A stretch of DNA of 64,000 bases from contig DASYGE010000015.1 in NCBI GenBank assembly GCA_036000105.1, positions 1 to 64,000 of the forward strand, read 5' to 3'. Positions 51,634-60,700 of this stretch are shown piece by piece; positions within the stretch are counted from its first letter, which is position 1; every line of letters begins with the position of its first letter. A model generated the notes under the pieces. That model was given only the letters and a program-made list of their open reading frames with translations, made no database searches and had not been told where the DNA came from. This DNA comes from DASUBN01 sp036000105. Its GTDB lineage: Bacteria; Pseudomonadota; Gammaproteobacteria; Natronospirales; REEB76. The position numbers were made by a program, and so were the translations under genes.

Positions 51634-53469
51634 GTGATCGAAAATCTGCGCAACATCGCCATCATCGCCCACGTAGACCATGGCAAGACCACCCTGGTGG
51701 ACTGCCTGCTACGCCAATCCGGCACCCTGGATGCCCGGGCCCCCGTGACCGAGCGGGTCATGGACTCCAACGACCTGGAGAAGGAGCGCGGCATCACCAT
51801 CCTGGCCAAGAACACGGCCATCCGCCTCAAGCAGGGCAACACCGAATACCGCATCAACATCGTGGATACCCCCGGCCATGCGGACTTCGGCGGCGAGGTG
51901 GAACGGGTGCTGTCCATGGTGGATTGTGTGCTGCTGGTGGTGGACGCGGTGGACGGGCCCATGCCCCAGACCCGCTTCGTGACCCAGAAGGCCTTCTCTC
52001 ACGGCTTGAAGCCCATCGTGGTCATCAACAAGATCGACCGCAACGGCGCCCGGCCCCATTGGGTGCTGGACCAGACCTTCGACCTGTTCGACAAGCTCGG
52101 CGCCTCCGACGAGCAGCTGGACTTTCCGGTGGTCTATGCCTCGGCCCTGAACGGCTATGCCACCCTGGACACGGACGTGCCCGGCAAGGACATGACGCCG
52201 CTGTTCGAGACCATCCTGAAGTTCTGCCCGCCGCCGCCCGTGAACCTGGACGGGCCTTTCCAGCTCCAGGTCAGCCAGATGGATTACTCGAGCTACGTGG
52301 GTGCCATCGGCATCGGCCGCATCGCCCGCGGTCGTATCAAACGCAACAGCCCCGTGATCGTGACCGACGCCGAGGGCAACACCCGCCGCGAGCGCGTGCT
52401 GCAGGTGTTCGGCTTCATGGGCCTGAACCGCGTGGAAGTGGAGGAGGCTCAGGCCGGCGACATCATCGCTTTCACCGGCATCCCGGCGCCGCGCATCTCT
52501 GAGACCCTCTGCGATCCCGAGCACGTGGAAGCCCTGCCGTCCCTGACGGTGGACGAGCCCACCATCAGCATGATGTTCGAGACCAACAGCTCGCCTTTCG
52601 CCGGCCAGGACGGCAAGTTCCTGACCAGCCGCCAGGTGCGCGAACGCCTGTACCGCGAGACCCTGCACAACGTGGCGCTGCGCGTCGAGGACAGCGAGGA
52701 CACGGAGAAATTCCGCGTCTCCGGGCGTGGCGAACTGCACCTCTCGGTGCTGCTGGAGACCATGCGCCGCGAGGGCTATGAGATCGCCGTGGCGCGTCCG
52801 CAGGTGATCTACCACGAGGTAAACGGCGAGCGGCACGAGCCCTACGAGAACCTGACGGTGGACGTGGAAGACCGCCACCAGGGTGCCATCATGGAGGCGC
52901 TGGGTTCCCGTGCTGGCGCCTTGCAGGACATGCGTCCCGACGGCCAGGGGCGCGTACGCCTGGACTACATCATCCCGGCGCGCGGCCTCATCGGTTTCCA
53001 GACCGAGTTCCGCACCATGACCTCGGGCTCCGGTCTCTTGCACCACGTGTTCGAGAAATATGCGCCGGCCAAGGCCGTGGGTGTGAACCAGCGGGCCAAC
53101 GGCGCGCTCATCTCCAACGGCACCGGCAAGGCGGTGGCTTACGGCCTGTTCAATCTGCAGGAGCGTGGCCGTCTTTGCGTGGGCCCCGGCGAGGATATCT
53201 ACGAAGGCCAGATCGTCGGCATCCATGCCCGCGACAACGATCTCACCGTGAACCCCCTGAAGAGCAAGCAGCTGACCAACATCCGTGCCGCCGGCCGCGA
53301 TGAGAACGTCATCCTCACCCCGGCCCTGCGCTTCACCTTGGAGCAGGCCCTGGAGTTCATCGAGGATGACGAACTCGTGGAGATCACGCCGCAGAACATC
53401 CGCCTGCGTAAGCGGCATCTCAAGGAACAGGATCGCCGGAAGGCCGGCCGCAGCACGGAAGCTGCCTGA
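51634..53469 (+). CDS. typA: ribosome-associated GTPase TypA/BipA
   Basis: Translational GTPase that helps 50S assembly and growth at low temperature or stress. 611 residues from a GTG start. The G1 loop is AHVDHGKT (12-19), followed by ERGITI, DTPGHADFGGEVERVL and NKIDRNGARP, and then the EF-G-like domains and the TypA-specific C-terminal domain (ARGLIGFQTEFRTMTSGSG, ISNGTGKAVAYGLFNLQERG). pdxH begins 55 bases downstream. Confidence 0.97.
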   Translation: MIENLRNIAIIAHVDHGKTTLVDCLLRQSGTLDARAPVTERVMDSNDLEKERGITILAKNTAIRLKQGNTEYRINIVDTPGHADFGGEVERVLSMVDCVLLVVDAVDGPMPQTRFVTQKAFSHGLKPIVVINKIDRNGARPHWVLDQTFDLFDKLGASDEQLDFPVVYASALNGYATLDTDVPGKDMTPLFETILKFCPPPPVNLDGPFQLQVSQMDYSSYVGAIGIGRIARGRIKRNSPVIVTDAEGNTRRERVLQVFGFMGLNRVEVEEAQAGDIIAFTGIPAPRISETLCDPEHVEALPSLTVDEPTISMMFETNSSPFAGQDGKFLTSRQVRERLYRETLHNVALRVEDSEDTEKFRVSGRGELHLSVLLETMRREGYEIAVARPQVIYHEVNGERHEPYENLTVDVEDRHQGAIMEALGSRAGALQDMRPDGQGRVRLDYIIPARGLIGFQTEFRTMTSGSGLLHHVFEKYAPAKAVGVNQRANGALISNGTGKAVAYGLFNLQERGRLCVGPGEDIYEGQIVGIHARDNDLTVNPLKSKQLTNIRAAGRDENVILTPALRFTLEQALEFIEDDELVEITPQNIRLRKRHLKEQDRRKAGRSTEAA

Positions 53470-53524
53470 AGTCCGCCGATATGCGGGATATCCGCCTGAA
53501 TCAGCTGTAAAGCAGAGGATGCAG

Positions 53525-54109
53525 ATGGACCTTTACGCCGAGGCCGTGGAACGTTTCCGTGAGCTGTATGAGCGCGCTCGCGCGCTTGATATGCCGGAGA
53601 CTTCCGCCATGAGTCTCGCAACCGTGGATGCGGACGGCCGCCCTTCGGTGCGCACCGTCCTGCTCAAGGCTTTCGACGCCCGTGGTTTCGTGTTCTACAC
53701 CAACAAGCTGAGCCGCAAGGGCCGGGCGCTCCACGCCGACCCGCGCGCGGCGCTGTGTTTCCTCTGGCAACCGCTCATGGAGCAGGTGCTGGTGGAAGGC
53801 CAGGTCGAGAACGTGAGCGTGGCAGAGTCGGATGCCTATTGGGCCACCCGCGTCCGTATCAGCCAGATCGGCGCCTGGGCGTCCCAGCAATCCGGCGAGA
53901 TGGCGGACAAGGGCGAACTCGCGCGCTGCTTCGCCGAGTACGAACTCAAGTTCACGGACAAGCCCGTGCCCCGCCCCGCCCATTGGGCCGGCTTCCGCCT
54001 GAGACCCGATAGCATCGAATTCTGGTCATCCCGTCCCGGGCGGCTGCATGAGCGCGAGCGCTACTCCCGCGTCGAGGGTGCCTGGAAGCACACGTGGTTG
54101 TTCCCCTGA
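53525..54109 (+). CDS. pdxH: pyridoxamine 5'-phosphate oxidase
   Basis: FMN enzyme making pyridoxal phosphate from PNP or PMP. 194 residues from the ATG at 53525, which has GAGG 6 bases upstream; an ATG two codons earlier lies too close to it. FMN and substrate motifs are present: MSLATVDADGRPSVRTVLLKAFDARGFVFYTN, SRKGRAL and RPAHWAGFRLRPDSIEFWSSRPGRLHERERY. The end, WKHTWLFP, differs from the usual RLxP but keeps the final proline. The cofactor made here is used by the aminotransferase at 2295. Confidence 0.93.
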   Translation: MDLYAEAVERFRELYERARALDMPETSAMSLATVDADGRPSVRTVLLKAFDARGFVFYTNKLSRKGRALHADPRAALCFLWQPLMEQVLVEGQVENVSVAESDAYWATRVRISQIGAWASQQSGEMADKGELARCFAEYELKFTDKPVPRPAHWAGFRLRPDSIEFWSSRPGRLHERERYSRVEGAWKHTWLFP

Positions 54110-54138
54110 ACGCCGCCCTGCATCCGGGACCTGCAAGC

Positions 54139-55107
54139 ATGGCACATCGGGTGTGCGTGGCACCCATGATGGATTACACCGACCGGCATTTCCGCTATTT
54201 CATCCGGCTCATGAGCCGGCACACGCTGCTTTACACCGAGATGGTGACTAGCGGCGCGATCCTACACGGCGATCATCGCCGCTTCCTGGAATTCCACCCA
54301 GCCGAACATCCCGTGGCCTTGCAGCTCGGTGGCAGCGAGCCGCTGGCGCTCGCCGCCTGCACGCGCATCGCAAGCGACTACGGCTACGACGAGGTGAACC
54401 TCAACGTGGGCTGCCCCAGCGACCGGGTGCAGTCCGGCCGTTTCGGCGCCTGTCTGATGCAGGAACCTGAGTTGGTGGCGGAGTGCGTGTCCGCCATGCG
54501 CGCCGTCGGCCGCGTGCCGGTGACAGTGAAGACCCGTATCGGTGTAGATGAGCGTGACAGTTACGAGCATCTCACCGGCTTCGTGTCCACGGTGGCTGCC
54601 GCAGGCTGTTCTGTATTCATCATCCACGCCCGCAAGGCCTGGCTGAAAGGCCTCTCGCCGAAGGAGAATCGGGAGATCCCGCCGCTGCGCTATGACGTGG
54701 CCGCGCGCCTGAAGCAGGATTTCCCGGGACTCAGCATCGTGGTCAATGGCGGGGTGCAGACCCTGGACGCCATGCACGATCACCTGGGCGCCTTCGATGG
54801 CGTCATGGTGGGCCGCGAGGCGGTGAGCAACCCCTGGCTGTTCGCCGACGTGGACCGCCGCTTCTTCGGCGCCCAAAGTCCGGTGCCGTCCCGCGGCGAC
54901 ATCCTCAGGGCCTGGATGCCGTATCTCAGCGCGCAACTCCAGGAAGGCGTGCCGCTTGCACGCATGACCCGCCATGCCCTGGGTCTGTTCCATGGTTGCG
55001 CCGGTGCACGCGCCTGGCGGCGGGCCTTGAGCGAGGAAGCAGTACGTCCCGGCGCCGGTCTCACGGTCCTGCATCAGGCACTCGATTCCTTCAAAGCGGC
55101 CGCATGA
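54139..55107 (+). CDS. dusA: tRNA-dihydrouridine(20/20a) synthase
   Basis: Reduces uridine 20/20a in tRNA with FMN and NADPH. 322 residues from the ATG at 54139; a GTG at 54094 (GGAAG 5 bases upstream, overlapping pdxH by 16 bases) would add 15 residues and cannot be excluded. Dus motifs include VCVAPMMDYTDRHFRYFIRLMSRHTLLYTEMVT, the catalytic Cys92 in NLNVGCPSDRVQSG, TVKTRIGVDE, the DusA-type IIHARKAWLKGLSPKENREIPPL, and VNGGVQTLD. It lies directly after pdxH. Confidence 0.93.
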   Translation: MAHRVCVAPMMDYTDRHFRYFIRLMSRHTLLYTEMVTSGAILHGDHRRFLEFHPAEHPVALQLGGSEPLALAACTRIASDYGYDEVNLNVGCPSDRVQSGRFGACLMQEPELVAECVSAMRAVGRVPVTVKTRIGVDERDSYEHLTGFVSTVAAAGCSVFIIHARKAWLKGLSPKENREIPPLRYDVAARLKQDFPGLSIVVNGGVQTLDAMHDHLGAFDGVMVGREAVSNPWLFADVDRRFFGAQSPVPSRGDILRAWMPYLSAQLQEGVPLARMTRHALGLFHGCAGARAWRRALSEEAVRPGAGLTVLHQALDSFKAAA

Positions 55108-55168
55108 ACGCGATGTGGGGTGGGGTATCGGTTAGAATGCCCGCCCTTGCCCAGGGTTCAGATCAGAC

Positions 55169-56020
55169 ATGAACATGCCGCGCCGCAAAACTTCCGCATC
55201 CGCCTCCCTGAAACAGCGTCACCGTCCTACCCAGGCCGAGCGTTCCGATCGTCACGATCTCTACCAACGCTCGGTGCAGGATCCTGAATGGGAGGTGGGC
55301 TTCATGTCCGACACCTTCCGGACGCTGCGTGGCCGTGTGCCGCTGCGTCTGCGGGAGGATTTCTGCGGCACGGCGGCGTTCGCCTGCGAGTGGGTGAAGA
55401 GCCGTCGCGACCGGGAGGCCATCGGAGTCGATCTGGATGCCGAGGTGCTGGCCTGGGGACGTGAGCACAATGTAGCCAAGCTCGGCGCCTCCGCTGCCGG
55501 CAGGCTCAGCCTGTTACAGACCGATGTCATGCAAGTCCGCGCCGCGCCGGTGGACATCGTGGCGGCCTTCAATTTCAGTTATTGGGTGTTCCGGGACCGG
55601 GCCACCCTCAAGCGCTATTTCGAGCGGGTACGGACCTCCTTGGGCGAGGGCGGCGTCTTCATGCTGGACGCGTTCGGCGGGTATGATGCCCTGCGCGTGA
55701 TGCGCGAACGGGAGGATTTCGGCCGCTTCGTCTATATATGGGAACAGGCTGATTACGACCCGGTGACTGCCGGGACCACCTGCCACATCCATTTCGCCTT
55801 CCCGGACGGTTCACGGCTCAATCAGGCTTTCAGCTATCACTGGCGGCTCTGGAACCTCACGGAACTGCGGGAATTGCTGGTGGAAGCGGGCTTCAAGGCC
55901 AATACCGTCTATTGGCAGGGGACGGACCCCAAGACCGGGGAGGGGACGGATGAGTTCAATCCCGCGGATCGCGGCGACCCGGACCCGTCCTGGATAGCAT
56001 ATATAGTGGCGGAGAAATGA
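55169..56020 (+). CDS. SAM-dependent methyltransferase
   Basis: 283 residues, class I Rossmann methyltransferase. LREDFCGTAAFACEW replaces the usual glycine-rich loop, VDLDAE gives the acidic residue for SAM ribose, and AAFNFSYWVF forms motif IV. The first 25 residues are basic and disordered. It has the general shape of small-molecule methyltransferases, but the substrate is unknown. TAGAAT at 55133-55138 is a possible -10. It stands apart from the dusA unit by about 60 bases. Confidence 0.78.
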   Translation: MNMPRRKTSASASLKQRHRPTQAERSDRHDLYQRSVQDPEWEVGFMSDTFRTLRGRVPLRLREDFCGTAAFACEWVKSRRDREAIGVDLDAEVLAWGREHNVAKLGASAAGRLSLLQTDVMQVRAAPVDIVAAFNFSYWVFRDRATLKRYFERVRTSLGEGGVFMLDAFGGYDALRVMREREDFGRFVYIWEQADYDPVTAGTTCHIHFAFPDGSRLNQAFSYHWRLWNLTELRELLVEAGFKANTVYWQGTDPKTGEGTDEFNPADRGDPDPSWIAYIVAEK

Positions 56021-56107
56021 CCCCTGGGCTGGCCCGGCGGGTCATATATTGGTAAATTGACCCCACCGTGGGGGCGGCTTAAGGCTTGCTAGCTCTTTGA
56101 AGGGCAA

Positions 56108-57001
56108 ATGAAAGAAACCAAGCTCACCATATTGTTCGCCGATGTCTGCGGCAGCACCAAGCTGTACGAGACCCTGGGGGACACCGTTGCGCGCGATACC
56201 GTCGCGAAATGCGTCTCCATCATGGGCGAGGAGACTCAGCGCCAGTCCGGCCGTGTGGTCAAGACCATCGGCGACGAGGTGATGTCCGTATTCGAGGATC
56301 CGAGCGCTGCGGCCGACGCCGCCGGCGGCATGCAGGAGCGCATCTCCAGCGGCCTCGTGGTGCAGGGCAAGAACATCGCCATCCGCATAGGCTTCCATTT
56401 CGGGCCGGTCATCGTCGAGACCGACGGGGATGTGTATGGCGACGCGGTCAACACCGCGGCGCGCATGGCCGGCCAGGCCAAGGCCGGGCAGATCCTCACC
56501 ACCGCCGCCACCGTCGATATCATGTCGGATACCTGGAAAGCATCCACTCGCCAGATTGATCGCGCCGTGGTGAAGGGCAAGAAGGACGAGATCGATATGA
56601 TCGAGATCCTGTGGCAGCGCGAGGATGTGACGCGCATGTCCACGTCCTTCAAGCCGTCCGCCGGTGCGGTCAAGAAGGCGAAGCTGATGCTGCGCTACCG
56701 CGATCAGTCGGTCGAGGTGAACGAATCGAATTCATCCGTGGTCATGGGTCGCGCCGACGAGAGCGATCTCATAGTCAAGAACACACTGATCTCGCGGCTG
56801 CATGCCCGCATCGAATACCGTAAAGGGAACTTCGTGCTGGTGGACCAGAGCATCAACGGCACCTACGTGCGTACCAGCGGGGGTGAGGAACTCTTCGTGC
56901 GCCGCGACAACTATCCCATCAAGGGTAACGGCATCATCGGTCTGGGCCAGAGGCTCGCGCCTGAGTCGCCCGATGCGATTTCCTTCCAGAGCGAAGAGTA
57001 A
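56108..57001 (+). CDS. class III nucleotide cyclase fused to an FHA domain
   Basis: 297 residues, cytoplasmic. The cyclase domain is at about 1-165: metal aspartates 12 (LFADVCGSTKLYE) and 56 (KTIGDEVMSVF), the adenine-selecting Lys52, and the DAVNTAARM helix with the transition-state Asn and Arg. Adenylate cyclase activity is therefore likely. The FHA domain is at about 185-290, with VVMGRADESD, SRLHARIEYRKGN and NGTYV, the phosphothreonine-binding pattern. It faces the kinase-phosphatase genes convergently. An FHA reader beside a Ser/Thr kinase and PP2C suggests phosphorylation-dependent control of cyclase activity (inference). Confidence 0.9.
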   Translation: MKETKLTILFADVCGSTKLYETLGDTVARDTVAKCVSIMGEETQRQSGRVVKTIGDEVMSVFEDPSAAADAAGGMQERISSGLVVQGKNIAIRIGFHFGPVIVETDGDVYGDAVNTAARMAGQAKAGQILTTAATVDIMSDTWKASTRQIDRAVVKGKKDEIDMIEILWQREDVTRMSTSFKPSAGAVKKAKLMLRYRDQSVEVNESNSSVVMGRADESDLIVKNTLISRLHARIEYRKGNFVLVDQSINGTYVRTSGGEELFVRRDNYPIKGNGIIGLGQRLAPESPDAISFQSEE

Positions 57002-57079
57002 CTAGGCGACGTAGAGTCGTTTAGAACATCCCTCGCCGCTACACTGCTTGCTGCGCTGTCCTGCTTCGCAAGCAGCCCA

Positions 57080-57121
57080 GCCCGCTCATCCTGAGCGGGC
57101 GTTCGCGGCTGTGCCGCGAAC
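57080..57121. repeat. two back-to-back perfect hairpins between convergent genes
   Basis: GCCCGCTCA/TGAGCGGGC (57080-57088, 57092-57100) is followed with no gap by GTTCGCGGC/GCCGCGAAC (57101-57109, 57113-57121), each with a 3-base loop. No T-run. They may act as bidirectional mRNA end structures or be a REP-like element. Confidence 0.6.
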
Positions 57122-57158
57122 CCAGTCGGAAGAATAATCGATCGTCTTGAGGTTCAGG

Positions 57159-57728
57159 TCAGGGTGCGCCGGTCACACCGAGCGTCTTGGCCATCTTCTG
57201 CAATGCCGCGAGGTGCAGGTCGGCTCCGCCGGCTGCCACCGCTTTCTCCGAAGTTATCTGCTGACGCAGGTCTGACACCAGTCGCGGGAACATGAGGCTG
57301 GCGCGCGCCTTCGCCTGCTCATCGGCCGGCAGGGCGCTCCAACGCCGCGTGAAGCTCTCCAGGCTGCTGTCGGTCCAGTCATCTGCATCCACGAAGGTGT
57401 GCACCAGCCCCGGCCCCGGTGCGGGCGGCAGGGCAGGCACTTGCGCTGCCGCGGCCTGGCGCACGGCCGGATGGCGGCTGGAATCGCCGCTCTTCAGCAG
57501 CATGCTGATCACTACGCCGGCCATGAGTGCTGCCACGACACCCAAGGCCAGGAACTTGATTCCGGCACGCCGGATCGTCACGGCGTTGCCGCTCTCCTTG
57601 TAGGCGAGCGCCTGCTGTCCGCCTGTCACGGCGTCGATGAGCGTACGGCGCTGGCTGCGGTAGTTCTCCTGGTTCAGCTGGCCGGTGGCATAACGCCGGG
57701 CCAGTTCACGTACCTGTGAGGACTTCAC
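57159..57728 (-). CDS. single-pass membrane protein with SHOCT-like N-terminus
   Basis: 189 residues from the GTG that overlaps the kinase stop (GTGA); longer reading frames upstream run inside the kinase gene. The N-terminal 40 residues (VRELARRYATGQLNQENYRSQRRTLIDAV) look like a SHOCT-type oligomerisation helix pair. A membrane segment (FLALGVVAALMAGVVISMLL) follows, then a Pro/Ala linker and a C-terminal helical region. No enzyme motif is seen. Coupling to the kinase suggests a partner or substrate of it. Confidence 0.7.
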   Translation of the reverse strand: MKSSQVRELARRYATGQLNQENYRSQRRTLIDAVTGGQQALAYKESGNAVTIRRAGIKFLALGVVAALMAGVVISMLLKSGDSSRHPAVRQAAAAQVPALPPAPGPGLVHTFVDADDWTDSSLESFTRRWSALPADEQAKARASLMFPRLVSDLRQQITSEKAVAAGGADLHLAALQKMAKTLGVTGAP

Positions 57729-60700
57729 TGGCTTACGTCCCTTGCCACCCGGAAGCCGGTCAGCGGATCCGCCGAGCCATCGCTGGGTCGGCTGAGGGAG
57801 GTGGTGCACTGCGAGAGCGGATCCTGGTAGTCACCACCCACGGCGGTGACACCGCCGCCGCTGGTGACGAATTCCTGCACGTTGCCCACGTAGTTCACGA
57901 GGCCCCAGGCGTTGCCGCGACCGGTGCCGACCGGCACCAACGACAGGCCTTTCAGCACCTGGTCGCCGAGGGTCACGTGGCAGTTGAAGTCCCGGTTCGT
58001 ATCGGTACCGCCGACGCTGGCCGCGTACTGCCATTGATCGGAGCTCGGGATGAAGTAGTGCGCGCCGCTCTTCTGCGCGAGCCAGGCGGCGTAAGCCTTA
58101 ACAGTGGCGAAGGACACGTTGGTCGCCGGCATGCCGCTGTCGCCGGGCAGCGCGCTGCATTGCCCGGTGGCCTGGCAGAAGGCGTTCACTTCGCCCACTG
58201 ACGCTTCGTATTTACCGATGGCGAACGGCGCGCTGAAGGCGCCGCCCGCCGGCACCACCACGAGGGTCGGGCCGCGTGTGCTGCTGTCCACCATGTCGAA
58301 GCATTCAGCGCGGCCGGACTTGCCGTAACCGGCCAGATCCGTGGTGCAGGGCTTGCCGCCGTTGGCGCTGCGCGTGGGTTGTTGCGCGGTGCTGAAGTTA
58401 CGCTTGTACTCGGACTGCCATCCGGCGTTGTCCGTCCAGCGGCGCAACGCCTCGTTCAGGTATTGCTCCGCCTGCTGCGTCTGGCCTGCCTGCATGTACT
58501 GCTGGTAGGCGACGAAGTACTGGTTGGCATCCGCCTGGGCTTTCTGCAGCGTCTGGCCGAACTGCGCCAGGTCCTGGTTGCCTGCTTCCTGCGACTGACC
58601 CTGTTCGTAATCGGTCTGAGCCTTGCTCAAGGCGTTCTGCTTCATGGCTTCGCGGCCGAGACCGGCGTACTTCGAGGGACGTGCCGGCGGCGCGACCTTG
58701 AGGTTGGTGATCACGGCGCTATCCGGGAAGGCTGCCTTGGCGGCGGTCCACAGGTCGTAAGCGAGACCGGCGTCGGTATCACGCAAGCCGTCTATGTGCT
58801 GCGCGAGACGCTTGGTCAGGGTGTCCGCGATGCTGGTCTGCTCCTTGGGGAACTGGCGCTGCACATCACCCAGCTTGGTTTTGATGTCGCCCATAGCCGA
58901 GGGCTGCAGGTTATCCACCATGCTGAACAGATCGCCCTTGGACTGTTGGGCGGTATAGTCCGCCAGCGCTTTCTTCAGGTCGTCCAGCGGCGAGTACTGC
59001 AAGCCGGTCTTGACCAGCTGCACGGCCCCGCGGAAGTCGTTGTTCGCCGCGCGCCCGCGCGCCAGGTTCAGGTAGGCGAGGGCGTAGGCCTTGGGCGCGG
59101 TGTCGGTGAAGAACGCATCGTTCGTCGGCAGCGACTGCTGCAAGGCGGTGTAGGTCTTCTTCGCGTCGTCCAGCTGGCCCGCGTTCAACTGCGTCTGGAA
59201 CTGGTTCTTGGAAGCGTCGATCTGCGCGACCCGCAGTTTCTCAGCCTGCGCCTTATCGAAACTCTGCTGGGCCGAAGCCAGGGCCTGTTCGGCGTTGGCG
59301 AAGTCCGGCAGCTGCGGCGCGTACACACGCCCGCTGACCAGGAGGTTGGTGGCGGCGTCGAAACGGCCCAGCTGGATCATCTGCTGCGACAGCTTTATGT
59401 AGGTCTTGGCGGTGTTGTCGCGCAATTCCTGATACCAGTCCATGTCGTTGGGCTGCAGCAGGGCGGTGGTCTCCTGGAACTGCGCCAACAACTGGTTATC
59501 CCAATCGCTGTCGTATTTGGAACCGTTGAGCAGGGCCTGGACCGCGTCGCGATGCTGCTTCACCAGGCCGAGGCGCGCCTGCATGTCGGCCGGTACGTAG
59601 CCGCCGGTCACTTCCGCCTGATTGAGGGCCTGGCGTTGTTCCAGCACGTCCGGCAGCGCCAGGAGATGCGAGTAGGCATACAGCGTCTTCTCGGCATCAT
59701 CCCAGCGCTTCTGCTGGCCCGCCGAGGTGAGCGACGCAGACAGCGCGTTCTTCAGCGGATCGTTCATCTTCTGGATGACGGTGTCACCCGGATTCAGGTT
59801 ATGCAGCTTGAGCATGTCGTCGCGGACCTTGTCGAAGTCCGAGAGCGTATGCAAGCCAGGCAGGGCCTGTTTCAGCGCGCCCTCGAGCTGTGCGATGAGC
59901 TGCGCATCCTGCTGGCGCTTCAGCTCGCGCTTCACCTGGTCTTCCAGGTTGAGTAGCGAGGAATCGCTGGGTGCGTAATCCAAACCGACCTTCAAGACGC
60001 CGTTCGCGGCGACGTAATCCTTGTCTCCCACCGACGACTGCACCATCTGTGCATAGCGGTTGGCGAGACGCGCATCTTTCAGCATGCTGTTGTCCGGGTC
60101 GGTGACGCGCAATATCTTCACCACATCGGTGACGTTGGCGCCGTTGCCGGGCATGAGCTTGCCCGCCGATAGCATGGCATTGAACTCCGTGGTCAACTGA
60201 CTGAGCAGGGTGGCCTTGCGCTGCTGCAGGCTCAGTTTCTCCTGGGCGAGTTCCGCGGAGTCCGGGTAATAGGTGTTGGCTGTGTTGATGGAGTCGAGGG
60301 CCACGGCGTAGTTGTACTGCGCCTTGCTCTGATCGACGTTGCTCTCGGCGATGCCTTCGAAATACTTGATGACCTTGTCCTTGGCGTTATCCAGGATCGC
60401 GCGCTGCGAATCGCTATCCAGCGTTGATACGAGCTTGAGCACGCTGGGGATGTCCGCCTGGCCGGATTCGATCTCGGCCACGATCTGGTTGTTGCGGCGC
60501 GCGTGCACGTAATTGATGACCGGGATGTAGAACGCGAACGTCAGGATGATGACCGCCGCGACGCCGGCGGCGGCGAACTGTTTGGTGCGGCTCTTACGCG
60601 GACGGATGTTCTCCCAGTACTCTTCGACCGAAGCCGAGCGTTCCTCGCGGCGCAGGGCCAGCGCCTTGAACAAGGCGCGATTCTGGCGAGCGGTCAGCTT

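Noticed and set aside
51709..53418. 569-codon open frame antisense to typA, and 58379-59956 antisense to the kinase gene
   Set aside because: Shadow frames caused by codon bias; no start signals, domains or conserved sequence.
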